A stretch of 64,000 nt of DNA. Source: Austropuccinia psidii (taxonomy: Eukaryota > Basidiomycota > Pucciniomycetes > Pucciniales > Sphaerophragmiaceae). Position numbers and translations under genes: made by a program. Below, piece by piece: positions 21,372 through 33,865 of the stretch. The notes under the pieces were generated by a model. The model saw nothing but the letters and a program-made list of their open reading frames with translations, was not told where the DNA came from and did not search any database. Location: the NCBI GenBank assembly GCA_023105745.1, contig JALGQZ010000011.1, positions 11,308,975-11,372,974 on the forward strand. The letters run 5' to 3'. How positions within the stretch are numbered: the stretch's first letter is position 1; each line of letters opens with the position of its first letter.

Positions 21372-22181
21372 TGTGAACTATTACAATGAAACACTAAGTT
21401 AATATCACCAATATTCTGCTTATTGTGCAATGAATGTCCCTATTTAATTTAGAACAACATCAAGAATATATATAATAATATCGAATTATTGTAATCATGG
21501 GGTAGAATGTGTATATTTTTAGATAAATAAAATAATATAATAAGAATAAATATATTAATATTTAATAATTGATATATTTAAGGAACTTCATGATTGATAC
21601 AAAAAAATAATAAAGGTGTCAAAGATCGTTATTTAGGAATTAAAAAATTTTATAACACTAATATTACCAATATTAAAATTATATATTAAGATAAAAACTG
21701 TTTATATTAATAGAAGAATTATTAAAGATAATAAAAAAAGAAAATTATTATAAAAGATGAAAATAACCTACTTTCAACACTGAATATGATAATCTGGAAT
21801 CAATTTACACCTGTAAATTTAATTGAAGCTTCTTTAAATTCTATTTATAATTAGAAGGAAAGACATTACAAATATTCTTGTTTTTATATGGAATTTGAGG
21901 TTTACAGAAAAATTCAAAAACAAAATTGAAAAATTGATTTAATGATGTCAGGATTTAGAATTAAAATCAAGATGATCCTTGGTCTTTAATAATATAATAG
22001 ATTTATATATCAAAAATAATGAAATTACCTTTTGGTTGATTGTTTTAAGGGAAAAGAGTTCTATGTGTAGTAAAAGCTTCCCTACCAGAGTCCATAAGGC
22101 TTCTATTAGACATTTACTGATGGTATCCACTGGAATCTATCAGTGGCTTAAGTTTTAGCAATGATTAAATAATAATTAAAC
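21372..22181 (-). mobile_element. gamma-1 5' LTR, 3' part only
   Basis: 810 bp. The minus-strand end reads GTTCACA next to the primer-binding motif. It aligns with the gamma LTRs at 52549 and 63034 through AT-rich blocks and the CCAGAAGGCTTCTA-like segment. It is cut at 22182 by delta-1. Confidence 0.7.
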
Positions 22182-23596
22182 TGTCAGCCTGTGACTGAAA
22201 ACCAGAGCACAAGCATGACGGCCAAATACCATAAATCATTGGTATAACCAAGATACCACCAAAACATGGAGCTGAGCCAAATCAGCTCAAAAAGAATTAA
22301 GAAAAAGAGGAGACTAACCCCTTTCCAAATATACAAGTCCCATCACCATAGCACAAAGAATAACAAATTTATTCCTGCTCAAAGCTGTTACTGAGCATGG
22401 GCCTTAATTTTCACCTTTCATCTGAAATACAGAGTAAGAAGCTTAACCCCATCAAATGGGTATTAAAAATGAATCTCTAAGTCAGGGCTATCCAATGGTA
22501 CCAGCCAAACTCAGCTAGCACCAGTATTACAGAAGTTATGGCCAAATTCAGGACAAATAAGGGTGAATAAAACATTCACCTCTCATCTAACTTCTACAGT
22601 TTTAGTGTGAGATACCTAAAGTGGGGTCTTTTTGGAAAGAGAAACATCAGGGCTGTATTATGGTCCCATGCATTTCTTCATATCTCATCTAGAACAAAAT
22701 TTATAAGGCAAACAAGCCTCATACAGCTTTTTGCCTAAAACACGCATATCTACAAAAATCTTGTACATGGGATAACTTTGCCATATTGAATGAGAGCCAT
22801 ATCATATAAGGTACCTTTTTGTAGGGCACATAAAGGGCTACACATTGAACAAAGTATGAGGTTGATATCTCAAAGACTGACAACGTTATGGCTGTTTTAA
22901 GGTCAAAATCCCACAGTTTGGCCAATACAGCCTTCCCATGGGATAATATCCCATAACCATGATTATGAGGTGTCAAACTGACAAATAAGCTTGTATTTAC
23001 TTCAATCATTCATAGCAAATTCAATACTGGGGACCCATACAGGTTTTGTACAGCATTCTATGCCTCATACATGTTAGAATCAAGCTGTGTGGTCCCCAGA
23101 TGAAAGGTTTCACCCTGTATTGGTGAAAACTGCGCAGATGTGGTTTCAAAACCACATCTGAGCCCAATAAAGGCAATACAGGCCTTAAGAAAAGCATAAG
23201 CCTGTCCTTGAGAGTGAAAAATATTCACTTCCTCTACGTGAAAAGGTCTAGCAGCCTTTTCACCCAATTTCAGGATAAAAGGAGGCCTTTTCACTGCCAG
23301 AAAAGGAATCCCCATCCTGCTCTTGAATTTCTACATAGTACAACTGTCAAAAAAGCTATACTATTGGAAAATAAACAGGTTCTACTCTCAATTTTTGTAT
23401 TGTAGTCTTTACTATTGTAAACCAACATGTAAAGCTGCACCAAGTGTTTTCAATAGCGTTCACCACCACTAATCCACATTAGCAAAGCCCTTTATATATT
23501 TAATCAAACCTCTTTTAAATTCCCTTCTCCATGTCAAAGTGATAGTTAAAGCTGTGAATAACTTTATTTCATCTTTATCAGAGACTCAGCTTGACA
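22182..23596 (+). mobile_element. delta-1 5' LTR
   Basis: 1415 bp from TGTCAGCCTGTGAC to CAGCTTGACA. A second copy of its first 770 bp starts at 38582 (TGTCAGCCTGTTAC) after a purine tract, which defines the left border. The right border is set by the primer-binding motif that follows. Open frames inside on either strand (22719-23009, 23058-23315) have no recognisable homology. Confidence 0.75.
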
Positions 23597-24217
23597 TTCT
23601 GTGGGCCTGGCTGTGTTTTTTAACCTTTTGGGACCTTATAAGTAAGTTTTTTCTCTTATTTTCTCTATTTCTGACGAATTGTTTCATCTTTTTAGGAGTA
23701 ATTTTTTTTAAAGAAATATAAAAAACACACATATTTTATATATTCATCAGTGGTTTTTGTTATATACCACTAATTCTTATTCTTTTTAATCATATTGTGG
23801 GTGGTTGATTATAATTTAATCACCACAAGACCCTCATTTTTGGTGTGTTTTACATATAATGATACTTTAATCCATTAATAAAGTCCCTTTTTGAATTAAA
23901 TAAGGACAGCTATTATTGTAAAACCAACAGTTGAGGCATGGTTGGGTGTATTGTTAATTCAATTGACCTCTTGAATACCAAATTTTATCACATTGAACTT
24001 GCGAATTACAAGTTATTCTGTGAGATACTGGAATACAAACAGTGTACCAGATATCTGTAAGCTGTATTTCTGACGTGAAATTGTTAATTCAATTACACTG
24101 TCATTATACAAGGGCATAGTGTAGTAACATACAAGCCTAGAGGCCATTCTTTGATGTGCAAACAGAATTTTAAGAAGTCTTAACTGATATTAAGCCCTCT
24201 TTTCCTGTTTGATTTGG
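23597..24217 (+). other. delta-1 primer-binding motif and leader
   Basis: TGGGCCTGGCTGTG at 23602-23615 is the primer-binding motif, followed by TTTTTTAACC as in alpha-2. GTAAGT at 23641 is a good splice-donor candidate for an upstream leader intron. The rest is AT-rich without a coding frame. At 24216-24217 the expected acceptor AG has become GG. Confidence 0.5.
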
Positions 24218-24517
24218 TGGAAGAAAACTACATACCACTTGAGACCCAGTCACAGGCCAACACACCAGTGATACCCTCAGAGCCAGAGGGAAGCAAGGGC
24301 AAAGGAAATAGGCACAGTGAAGGTCTTATTACAAAAAAAAAGTGGACACACATTTCCACTCAGAGGATTGGAAAACCATGAAACTCTGCTTCAATACAAG
24401 GTAAACCAACCTTAACCACTTGTACAGGGAAAATTACCATAATCAACCCAGTTGTAACCTCTCAAGCTAAATTGCCAAAATCAGAAGCCAAAAAATTTGT
24501 ACAAGGCACAGTCAAAG
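24218..24517 (+). pseudogene. delta-1 leader exon of ORF1 (candidate)
   Basis: 300 bp (100 codons) in the phase seen in the other families (enters with two bases, leaves with one). Open except for one TGA near codon 57. It ends GTCAAAG before donor GTAAAT at 24518. An inner donor, GTAAAC at 24401, would give 183 bp, also in phase. The 68-nt intron 24518-24585 ends ACTTCAG and joins in frame to ORF1. The peptide is hydrophilic (TQSQANTPVIPSEPEGSKGK), with no known domain. Confidence 0.5.
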
Positions 24518-24585
24518 GTAAATATTGTAAGAACATAATGTTTCTGACTGCTTGCAAACACTGATATGTAACCTGTACACTTCAG

Positions 24586-25286
24586 AAACCATGGCTTCCA
24601 AAGGAACCAATGAGAGGACAGAGAAGGCTTGTCCAGAACCAGCAGATCTGGAAGAGGACACCTTGGACACAGTGGTGGATGGCAAGACACTGAGGGAAAT
24701 CATACCCACTCTGCCAGTCACTTTTCAATTCAACATAAACCTCAAGCCAGAGGACTGGAGAGGTATGGATCAAGTTCTTAAGCTCCACCAATTCCTCAAA
24801 GATTTATTTCAAGGGAGCATGGACAACAAGAGTGTAAACCTGACATCCCACTGGGAAGAACTTGGAGCAATTTTCAAGAAAATATGTCTCAAAGAGATAG
24901 ACTTCAGAGACCTTATGGTAATCACCAAAGGTTGGAATCCCACCAGGCATTTCAGACTCCTGGAGGTGAGGGCAAAGGGGATTAGGGAGAATCAAGCCAC
25001 TATCCAAGCTATGGAAGAACAGCTGACCCAGACAGGGAAGACTCAGATTCCTTCAGGCTCACAAGGAGCAGGCCAAATTATCTCTCCAGGGACTTCGAAC
25101 CATTCAGAAACCAACAGATCAGTGGGCAAGAGTCACCATTCTTTGCAATCACAGGAAGTCTGCAGGGTAATACAAGGATACAAGGGCAAAAACAAGACCA
25201 CCCTCAGCCAGAGGAAGAGAGAGTCAGACCCAATGATCCAGAAGCTGTTGGATTTGGTGAAAGAAGTGCACAACAACCAGAAGTAG
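24586..25286 (+). pseudogene. delta-1 ORF1, open frame of unknown function
   Basis: From the presumed acceptor the frame meets ATG at 24591 and is open for 232 codons to TAG 25284-25286, so it is intact in itself. Domain-like parts: an acidic N-terminus; a helical middle (LHQFLKDLF...HWEEL...FKK) ending at KGWNP, which matches the NGW(N/H)P block of beta and gamma ORF1; a low-complexity S/T/Q/G tract; and a basic end with helix MIQKLLDLVKEV. The family is named here only by position. Gag-Pol overlaps it in the -1 frame. Alternatively it is simply the first part of Gag before a -1 frameshift. Confidence 0.65.
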
Positions 25287-25534
25287 TTGCAAATAACTTT
25301 AGAGTCAGTACTCCCATTAATAAAAATATTACCCCCACTCATATTTATCATATTGTTGTAACACCTGAGAGTAACCTAAAAAGTGATGCACTGTGGTTAC
25401 AAATGTCCCAATATGCTAAGCAAACTCAAAAGCAGTTTGCAGAACTTGAAGAAATCCATGAGAGGATGAAGATATTGACAGCCTCCATTGACAAAATTTG
25501 TAAGACCTTCAAGAAGGACATACTTGTAAGGTAT
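24988..25534 (+). pseudogene. gag: delta-1 Gag-Pol frame overlapping and following ORF1
   Basis: The -1 frame relative to ORF1 is open without a stop from just after a TAG near 24987 through the ORF1 end and on to the solo LTR at 25535. About 100 codons overlap ORF1. There is no ATG until 25403 (MSQYAKQTQKQF), so the overlap was either entered from further upstream or by frameshifting. After 25287 it encodes a helical, coiled-coil-like segment (KQFAELEEIHERMKIL). An ATG in this frame lies inside the intron at 24566-24568 but is followed at once by TAA. Confidence 0.6.
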
Positions 25535-27327
25535 GGATATGAAGCTTTGATAAAATATCAAGTACTTTTCCTTTCCTCAAAATTTGTATAAGGTAAAATT
25601 ATTTAAAAAAAGTAAGAATTAGTGTTTTCAAGAGAAAATATGCCAATTTTATTGTGTTTAACTTTGTAAGTATAAAATAATAATATAATAAAAATTTATT
25701 ATCTTACCAACAATAAAGATTTATCCAAAAATACTCTACAAGAGATATTTAAGGCTACAAAAGAAATTTCTTCATGAGAAATTTCAATTGGAATTAATTG
25801 AGAAAAGAACTGAAAGCAATTAATTAAAGAACAAAGTCTTTAAAAAGATATTTAAAGAGAAAACATTCCAAAAAGTGACCAGAGTGAATTTGGAAACAAA
25901 GTGACAAAGTTAACAATGATGACAAATGCTTTAATGCACTTTTGGGGTGGTTCAGGGGTAAAAAAATGATTATAATGATTTTTTCATATTTTTAAAAGGT
26001 TCAAAATGATTTAAAAAGGCTTGTTGGAATCCTTTATTGATTGATTTAACAGTGTTTAAACTAATTATAAAAGGAAAGGATTCTAACATGAAGAGAAAAG
26101 TGGGGCAAATGAAACATTCTTTTATATCCATCAATTCTCTTACTCCAAAAGTAAAATTGACTCTTTTCAGTCGTTAAAGAAGTCTGACAACAGAAAAGCC
26201 AATTATGGCATCATTGAACCCAGGTTAAGACCAGAAAAAGGCTGGTTTAAGCCATTTTTTGCTATTTTTAGCCATTTTAGACCCTTAGATCAGCCATTAC
26301 TATAGCAATACCTTGTCTAGAGCCTTCAAAACATGTCAGAATGTGTGTAAGAGGCGCAGAAACCAGCTACAACCGCTTTTACTGACATTGTTTTAACTTA
26401 AGTGTAGTTTTACCCTCTTGTCAGCGGTTAAAACTACCCTGGTTGGTATCAAAACCTCATCAGCCGTTGAGTCACAGACCCTGTGACTCAATTCCAGGCC
26501 AAAATTAATCAACTTTTGCATGGATTTTGACATCCCACACAGTCAGCAAGGAGGTTGGGGGTCTAGCTCCCCCTTTGAGCTAGAGTGTCTTTCCCCCCCC
26601 AGAATTAATCTTTCCAATTTATTTTTTCTTTAATTCCTCCTCATGTAATACAATTATAATCTACATATGTAATTCAATTGAGTTTTTAATTACACATCTG
26701 TGAAAATTAATACCTCATATGTAAATTAAAGCTCAGTTATGTAATACATGTGCACATTTTGACATTTCAATGGAAAATACTTCAATTCCTCATAACTTCT
26801 AAACTACACACAACACCTCAATTTTAACACAAAAATTGATGGTTAACACCACATGTGGTTTGAATTAAATTAAGGTTTTGAGTATTTTCATATTTTGTAC
26901 AAAAAATACTAAAAACGTAATCAAAGCTTATTTAGAATTGAGTTACAGAAATTTCATCCCAAAGTGAATCCACTTTATTTTTTATGAGGAATCCAATTAT
27001 GTGATAATTTCTTTGTGTTTATCTATTGGATAACAAGCTATAATATATTTCATGCAAATTTTTACCAAAAATATTTTAATTTCATAATTTTTATTAAAAA
27101 TTCATTTTTACTTAATTTTTACAAGTAAAAATGTATTTTCATAATTTTTAAATTTTGTTGTAATTTTATTTTTAAATTAGAATTAAATTTTGATTTTTAA
27201 ATATAAATTTAGATTTATATTTCAATTTTTATTTTTATAATATAAATAAATTTTTTTTTTATATATGTGTATCTTAATTTATAATTTGTGGTCTTTTGCC
27301 TATATGAAAATACCCCTAAGGCTCACA
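25535..27327 (-). mobile_element. solo beta LTR in delta-1 gag
   Basis: 1793 bp. On the plus strand it reads TGTAAGGTATGGATATG...CTAAGGCTCACA, i.e. a beta LTR in minus orientation. Flanks ATACT (25530-25534) and ATGCT (27328-27332) form a 5-bp target duplication with one transition. No internal sequence is present, so it arose by LTR-LTR recombination. It contains no gene. Confidence 0.85.
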
Positions 27328-28245
27328 ATGCTCAATTGAGCAAAGCCTCTGAAGAAACCAAAAAAAGACTGAACCTATCCTTTGAAGAACAACACCACAT
27401 CAAAAGGGACAGGGATTTTCTGGATCAACACAAAAACAAACTGTTTAATGTCTACCATAAAATGAAGCCCCAACCACAAGGCCATGTTGTGGATAATCCA
27501 TATATCAACATGACATCAAACCAGATTCCATGTTGATGAATAAGGCAAGATCTCTATCACAATACCAGGATGGAGATAATATTTCTTATTCAGAGAAGGA
27601 AGCCTTGAAACAGCTTCCTGAGGCCTCAAGCTGGGCCAAATTCTCTGGAACTGGAGAATATGATCATATGGAACTCATAGATTCTATTGATGGACTCTTC
27701 ATTTATGTACCAAGCATACCAGACTACTGGATTAATGCTAGATTGAATACTGCATTTAAAGGCCATGCTAGTATATGGTACACTGAAATGAAAGAAATCC
27801 ATGGCAGAAGAAACTGGCCATGGTGGAAGAGTCAAATCATCCAAAATTACAGTAATGGAACTTGGATATGGCAGAAGACAATGTCATTTGAAAATGACAA
27901 ATACTATGTGGATAAAGATCCATATTAGTGGTGTCTCAGACAGTGAGGAATCAAAAGCTCCTGACACAGATTCCAGGAGAACCAGAGATTGTAGTGAAAT
28001 GCAGATGCAACCACAATTGCACTCTAGATGACATTGCAAATACCTTACAAGATGTAAGGAAAAGAACTAGTATAGCGAAATACACCCCATATAAAAGCAG
28101 TGGTTTCAACGAGAAACAACCTTTCACTGTGGATTTTGAAGACCAATGCAGAGAAAGGGTTGCAGAAGTGGCAAAGAAGAAAAATTCTTGTCACAAATGA
28201 AGTTCAACAGACCACTTTGCTAACAACTGTCCAAAGGCAAAGAAA
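27328..28245 (+). pseudogene. gag: delta-1 Gag, capsid and zinc knuckle
   Basis: Continuation of Gag after the solo LTR. Helical linker 27333-27590, then capsid at about 27620-27930 (WAKFSGTGEYDHMELI, then WPWWKSQIIQNY). A frame change follows near 27930. The zinc knuckle near 28189 reads CHK-stop-SSTDHFANNC: the second Cys codon of CxxCx4Hx4C has become TGA. The next part is a long acidic spacer. Confidence 0.75.
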
Positions 28246-29649
28246 AAAGTCCATGCCATTGAGAAAGTCCCAGAGGAGGAATCTCCCACAGAGTATTCTG
28301 ACTCAGACTCTATGGGTGATGCCATCAGAGAACAATCTGATGATGACCAAGACCCAAGAGAAGAATTCCTAGGTGTATACCAAGAGGAAACCCCACTAGA
28401 AATCCAAGACATACAGTTGGAAGAAGGAATGCCACAAGATACTGTCAACAAAAAGTTGTGCAAACACACACAACATGCACAAACATTCCTGGTTAGACCA
28501 ACCAAAGGAATGGCATACTTAAATGAAACAGCCACAAAAATGACTGTTTGTATTATCAATTCTCAACATCCATTGATCATTGACAGTGGAGCACACTTCT
28601 CCATATTGGCCAGAACCTATCTGGACAACCACCTCCCAAACTGGGAAAACCAGCTCTTTCCCACCAAGGCAAAGAACTTCAAGAGCGCATCAGGGAAGAT
28701 GACTTCCGTTGGGACAATTATCAAAGAGATAATTATACCCCATAGGAAAGGTAATATCAGGCTCAATCCAGAGTTTGTAATGCTTGATGATGCCCACATC
28801 CACGGGTTCTTACTGCGGACAGATTAACAGAGGATGTATGGCATAGATATTTACAATAGTAAAAACAGGCACATTAACAATGATACCAAAAAGGAAAAGA
28901 GCTTTCTACTTTATATTTACCAAATATCTGCCCAAGACCCTCAAGAAGGACTACTGAATGAATTAAGAGAGGGACAGTTTAGTACTACCCTCACGCGTAA
29001 ACAAAAAATAAGTTTACTGAAAATGGTGAGAAAGAATAGAGCATCATTTGCCATTGGTGAAGAACCATTAAGCAAGATTAGAGGCCATGATATAGAACTA
29101 TATCTGGATATGTAAAGACCTTGTCCACCCATTCTCAGGAGACATCCTTACACAGCAAGTCTGCAAACCAGGAAAGAAATTGAAAAACATATGAATGCAC
29201 TCCTGGACATGGATTTCATCAGAAAGATTGGACACAATGAAATAGTGGAAATTACCACTCCTGTCCTGATTACCCGGCATGGTTGCAAGTCTAGGCTGTG
29301 TGGAGATTTCAGAGCTCTGAATAACTACACCAAAGCTGACAGGTACCTTATACTCAGGATACCTCATGCATTAGACAAACTGGCAAAATCCAAATAAATA
29401 ACCAAAATGGATTGTATGAAAGTCTTCCACCAGAATGGAGTTAAACAAAACTTCATGAAATTACTCATAATTATATGTGATATGGGCATATATGAGTACC
29501 GCAGGATGCCATTTGGCATCAAGAATGCACCAGCCCACTTCCAAAGTATTATGGACACCATATTTTAAGAAGAAAATTGGAAGGCTGGATGGTAATATAT
29601 ATTGATGACATCATTATATATTGAGAGACATGGGAAGACCAGCATCATC
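28246..29649 (+). pseudogene. pol: delta-1 protease and reverse transcriptase, truncated
   Basis: Protease: IDSGAHFSIL near 28570, a DSG-type aspartic protease with an intact active-site triplet. A stop follows at 28826-28828. RT: 29110 on, with GHNEIVEITTP, GDFRALNNY, FGIKNAPAHF and, after a frame change, IYIDDIIIY near 29600. Stops at 29113 and 29395. The gene ends abruptly after the codons for ERHGKTS: at about 29649 the sequence switches to minus-strand beta-1. RNase H and integrase are missing. Confidence 0.8.
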
Positions 29650-31250
29650 AATATTATTTGGTAATGGCCATCTGCTCAGTCCATCTGCATTATTATGAAT
29701 ATTCTTATCTTTATGAACAATGGTCATATTCCCCCTATACTCTTGTATGGCTATTTGCCATCTGAGCATCTTCCTGTTAGAAGTCTTCATGTTTAAAAAT
29801 GACTTAACTGCAGTACAATCTGTTATTACTTCAAATACACATCCTTCTAGAGAGTCTTTTAGCCTTTCCAATCCCTAAACAAGGCAAAAGCACTCCATTT
29901 GACTGGCTCCATATCTGCCTTCAGTTGGTTTGATTTGCCTTGATATGAAGGATATGGGTCCTTCCACAGGTTTATAATTGATAACCTGGACTTGATGAAG
30001 TGCAGCACCAAGTCAATCTCCTGATTCATCAATATAAAGCGTAAAAGGCAGCTTAAAGTCTGGCATCAGTAACAGTGGAACAGTGGTAAAGGCTTGTCTC
30101 AAAGTTTCAAAGGTTTTCATATGTTGCCTGTAATATCCTGAAAAACCCAAAAATGACTGAAATTCTTTCTTTTTATGAGGCATGGGTTTCAGCAATGCTG
30201 CTGCAACCTTGTATTTTTCAATTCCAAGGGATAAACCAGATAGTACATGTCCCACTGCTTTAAGTTCTTTAAACCCAAAATGGCATTTCATTAAAGAAAT
30301 TTTCATGTTCACAGAGTAGATTGTTGTCAAAAATATGGATAATCTGTACAAATTTTCTTCCCAAGTTTTGGAACAGACGATAATGTCATAAATGTAAATG
30401 ATTAGCCATCCTTGTGATAGTTCTTCAGGGAAGATTTCATTCATCATTCTTTGGAAGTGTGAAGGTGCATTCTTAATAGCAAAAGGCATGCTCAAATATT
30501 CATATACTCCACAATGAACAATAATTATCAAGTATTTTCTTGCCCTTGGTGTCACTACATCCTGATGAAATCCTTTAAAGGCCTCCATAGTGGTTATATA
30601 CACTGCTTGAGATATCTGGGTAAGGGCAATTTGGATTTTTGGTATTGGGTACCTGTCTGGAACCATGTAAGTTTTCAGAGCTCTAAAGTCCCCAACCATT
30701 CTAGATTTTCCATTATGCCATGCCACTATGACTGGTGTAGTTATTTCTACTTCCTCATTATGGCCAACCTTTCTTATTAAACCAAGGTCTAGAAGCTCTT
30801 TAATATGAATTTCTAGAGCTTCTCTTGATTTGGGACTTGCTGGATATGCAGGTGTTCTTAAGAGTGGTGGATACGGTCTCTGAATATGAAGGATGATGTC
30901 ATCTTCATGACCAATAATTGCCCACAAAGGTTCTTTGTCTGATTCAAATGCTTCTTTGTGGTCATATAAAAGGGCAGAAAGTTCATTTTCCTGACTATCA
31001 GTCAAATGAAGGCTTATTTCAGCTTCATGTAACTGTTCAGATTTGAATCTTTCCAACTCTAAGTTGACTGGTGCTACTTTACTTACAGTAATTTGTCTTT
31101 TAAATGGTAAAAAGGCAAATTTTTGACACTTATTGTCTCCAAAAGGAAAGAATCTGTCTTTGTTGTTATGTAAGTCTATCCCATACATTATCAAATAGTC
31201 ATTTCCCAATATAAAATGGGTACTAGAGAGATTTTCCATAACAACAAATT
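29650..31250 (-). pseudogene. pol: beta-1 reverse transcriptase and RNase H
   Basis: Minus strand. RT open at 30013-31239 (408 codons): GHEDDIILHIQRPYPP, VGHNEEVEITTP, GDFRALKTY, FAIKNAPSHF and YIYDIIV, where the first Asp of the YIDD active site is replaced by Tyr. RNase H follows in the same frame ([23 protein letters not shown]) and breaks off at 29650. Integrase, chromodomain and 3' LTR are absent. Confidence 0.85.
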
Positions 31251-33201
31251 CAACAGTAATTCATAAATTTCCATTATTATGTGGAAATATGACATTTTTC
31301 TCAAAGATTCCCAATGCTTTCATTGGATTACTTGCACCATTGAAGTCTATTCCATCAATTGGTAACAATTGGTCTTCAAAATTAGGTACACAAGTCTTAA
31401 AAAAAGATTTTCCAAAACAAGAGCAGAAGGCTCCTGGGTCAAGTAAAAGCTTAGTGGGTTGGTTGTCAATTACCACTTCTGTTATACAAAAGTTACCAGC
31501 TGTATAGCCTTTTCACCTGTTTGGTTTGGTTTTCATAAGTGATGCATCTTAATTTTTTGACAAATCAAGTTGCCCATTGCTTAATTGTGGTATTTCATTG
31601 ATATTTTCTATATCTTTTGGATATTCAGAAAATATTTATGAATTATCAGCTGAATTTTCTTCAATTATATTATCCTCTTTTTCAACATCAGATTCTTTTT
31701 CAATGTCACTTTCATTGATTTTCCACCTCTTTGGACATGTATTGGCTAAGTGGGTGGTGCTTTGGCAAATATGGAACTTTCTGATCATATCTGCAGATTT
31801 ATGCTTAACATTATTAGCATTTTCATTGGAATTTTTGTCCACAGAATCTTTCCGAGGTGTATTAAACCTTGCTTTGAGGTTCACCCTACTAGAACCAATC
31901 CTGGTTCTTGTGGTTACTTCTTCTAATATATTAATAATATCTTCTGCTGAATATTTCCCAGTAATCCTGCTTTTGACTGCATGCTCTAAGTCACCACCAG
32001 ATTGTCTCAAAATATTTCTGTGGATCATAAATTCTGACATGTCAGGATACAATGCTGTTAATCTGTCTTTTTGTTGGCAAAGTCATGGTAAAGCTTTATC
32101 TTTATCAGCATTAAATTTGGAAGATCCAAAGGCTGTTTCCACTTTAAACCACCAAGAATCATTGGCCCATTTGTTGGTAATTTGGGTTTTTCACCAAGTC
32201 CAACTTTGGTGTCCAGGTGCTTGTCTTAATTTGATATAACATCTGTGGGCAGATCTGGTAAAAAAAGTGTTGAATCTTGCTGTTACCAATCTGTCTGGTA
32301 ATTCAAAATATCCTTTAATCATGTAAATACCTCTGATGAATTCCATATGGTCAAATTCTTCTTCACCACTGAAATGGGGCCATTCTTTAAATTTTGGTAC
32401 TTGTTTCAGGAGTGCTTGGTCCGTTGATGGTTCCAAGTTATGAAAAGAAGTGGAAAATTCATGTTTTAACTGTGAGTTTTTAACCTCCAATACTTATGGA
32501 TTTGGAATTCTTGTGCCCTCCTTCTGATTCAAAGGTGTAGACATTCTTGTTAAGGTGTGAAGTAATTGTTCAATATCATTCATTTTACTATTGTTACACG
32601 TTTTGTAATTTCTGAGATCATGTTGTAAACTTTGTATAGAACTTATTAAATTAGTTTTATGATTATCTTCTGTTTGTGTTAAATCTTTCTATAGTTCTGT
32701 TTCTTTAGTATTATCAGAAGTGAATTGGTTCAACTTCATTGTTAATTTTGATATTTCCTCTTGTTAGGTGTCGAAACACCTTTTCAAGGCAATTGTGAAT
32801 GTCTTGAATTCAGTAAAAGATTTTGAAATATTCTCATAAACACTTTTATTCTCTTCTTTAATAGTAATTATGGCTTGTTCTATTCTTTTTTCAATTATGT
32901 CATCAATATTAAACTTAGAATATTTGTCTGTCAACTCTTTAATAATAGCAGATTGTTCATTTATCTTATTGCCAAAAAAAATTTCATTATTAGAAGCTTT
33001 AATTGTTCTTAAAACTTTCTCAAAACACATAAGTGTTTCATTTATTTGGCTCAGACTTAAGCTGTTTGTTTTAATAATGTTACAAATGAATGGATTTTTA
33101 TTAGAAACATGAGTTTTTATGTGATTCATAGCTTCATACAGCTCTGGGATAGAACCAAAAATATCAGAAATCATTTCTGATATTTTAATCTGGCTTCTTC
33201 C
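31251..33201 (-). pseudogene. gag: beta-1 Gag core and protease, in frame with RT
   Basis: All open segments (33174-32764, 32490-32191, 32052-31636, 31476-31261) lie in the same reading frame as the RT, interrupted only by stop codons. Gag, protease and RT were therefore one polyprotein. Coiled-coil-like linker 33170-32760 (many K/E/I heptads), capsid 32450-31950, zinc knuckle near 31760 with the first Cys changed to Phe (FHICQSTTHLANTC), protease LLLDPGAFCSC near 31440, where DTG has become DPG. Confidence 0.8.
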
Positions 33202-33247
33202 TTTTTCTGTAATTCCTTCATTGTTCTGGCCATCTGAAATAAATTTC

Positions 33248-33801
33248 TCATGGCATCCTGTAGCCCTGGCTATAAGGTTTTGTGGCTGGTGCCTGGCCTT
33301 TGCCCTTGTTTGGAGCGTGTGGCTGCTTTTTCATGTTGTAATTGCTGCTGCTGGCTATTGGGGCTGTTTTGGGCCCTTGCTTGGGTGGTGGAGGTTTGTT
33401 TTTCCTGCCTTCTACTGTCAAAGGCATCATGTTCTTGTTTTCCATCAATGGATGCCATCCATTAAGTAACTTGCAAGTGTTGGGATGGCCAAGGAATTTT
33501 CTCACAGTCAGGTAAGAATTCATGCAGTTTTTCCACAGTTCTGCAAGAATCTGGAACTCTTTGTGCTGAAATGCATTGTTGTAAGCCTTCTTGGTGGCTT
33601 TGTAAATCTCCACTGAGGCTTCTTGTGGCGGTGTCAGCTCTTTTTGAAGGTAAAATAGTATTATCAGCTTCAGAATGACATAATTTATTAATCTGGAGGT
33701 CATCAACTGACCCTTGTCCTTCTGTAACTGATTGGCTTCTGCCATAATCATGTCTACAACCTTTTTGGGAGCTGCTTGAGTGGTTATAGATGGGTTCTGA
33801 T
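33248..33801 (-). pseudogene. beta-1 ORF1
   Basis: Open from the presumed acceptor (33801) to TGA 33248-33250. A deletion just before its end, relative to beta-2, shifts the frame; beyond it the ARLKYQK terminus is still visible and ends at TGA near 33190. Content: MAEANQLQKDKGQ, YLQKELTPPQEASV, a MNSYL...FLGHPN block, NGWHPL, then a Pro/Lys-rich basic tail. The Gag-Pol frame overlaps it from ATG 33815 (MPSTRSEPIYNHSSSS) and is open to 33462. Its two stops in the overlap are CAA to TAA and CAG to TAG changes relative to beta-2. Confidence 0.7.
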
Positions 33802-33865
33802 CTGGTTGAAGGCATATTTTATGATTGAAAAGCTTAAAATAGTAATTTTACATTAAAAAATCTAC

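Larger units (their letters stand above)
16640..22181 (-). mobile_element. gamma-1 retrotransposon, 5' half (minus strand)
   Basis: Reading right to left: part of the 5' LTR (22181 to 21372), primer-binding motif, leader, leader exon, ORF1, gag, protease, RT and RNase H up to 16640, where epsilon-1 is inserted. Integrase and 3' LTR must lie left of the window. The rest of the 5' LTR must lie right of delta-1, which is inserted at 22181/22182. It is the most decayed large element here and the oldest visible host in the stack. Confidence 0.8.

Noticed and set aside
22719..23315. Open frames of 96 and 85 codons on the minus strand
   Set aside because: They lie within the delta LTR and do not match any protein family; taken as chance.
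31577..32239. 220-codon open frame on the plus strand
   Set aside because: Antisense shadow of beta-1 gag; the same shadow appears opposite beta-2 gag (47430-48008) and gamma-3 gag (60211-60759), as expected from codon composition.
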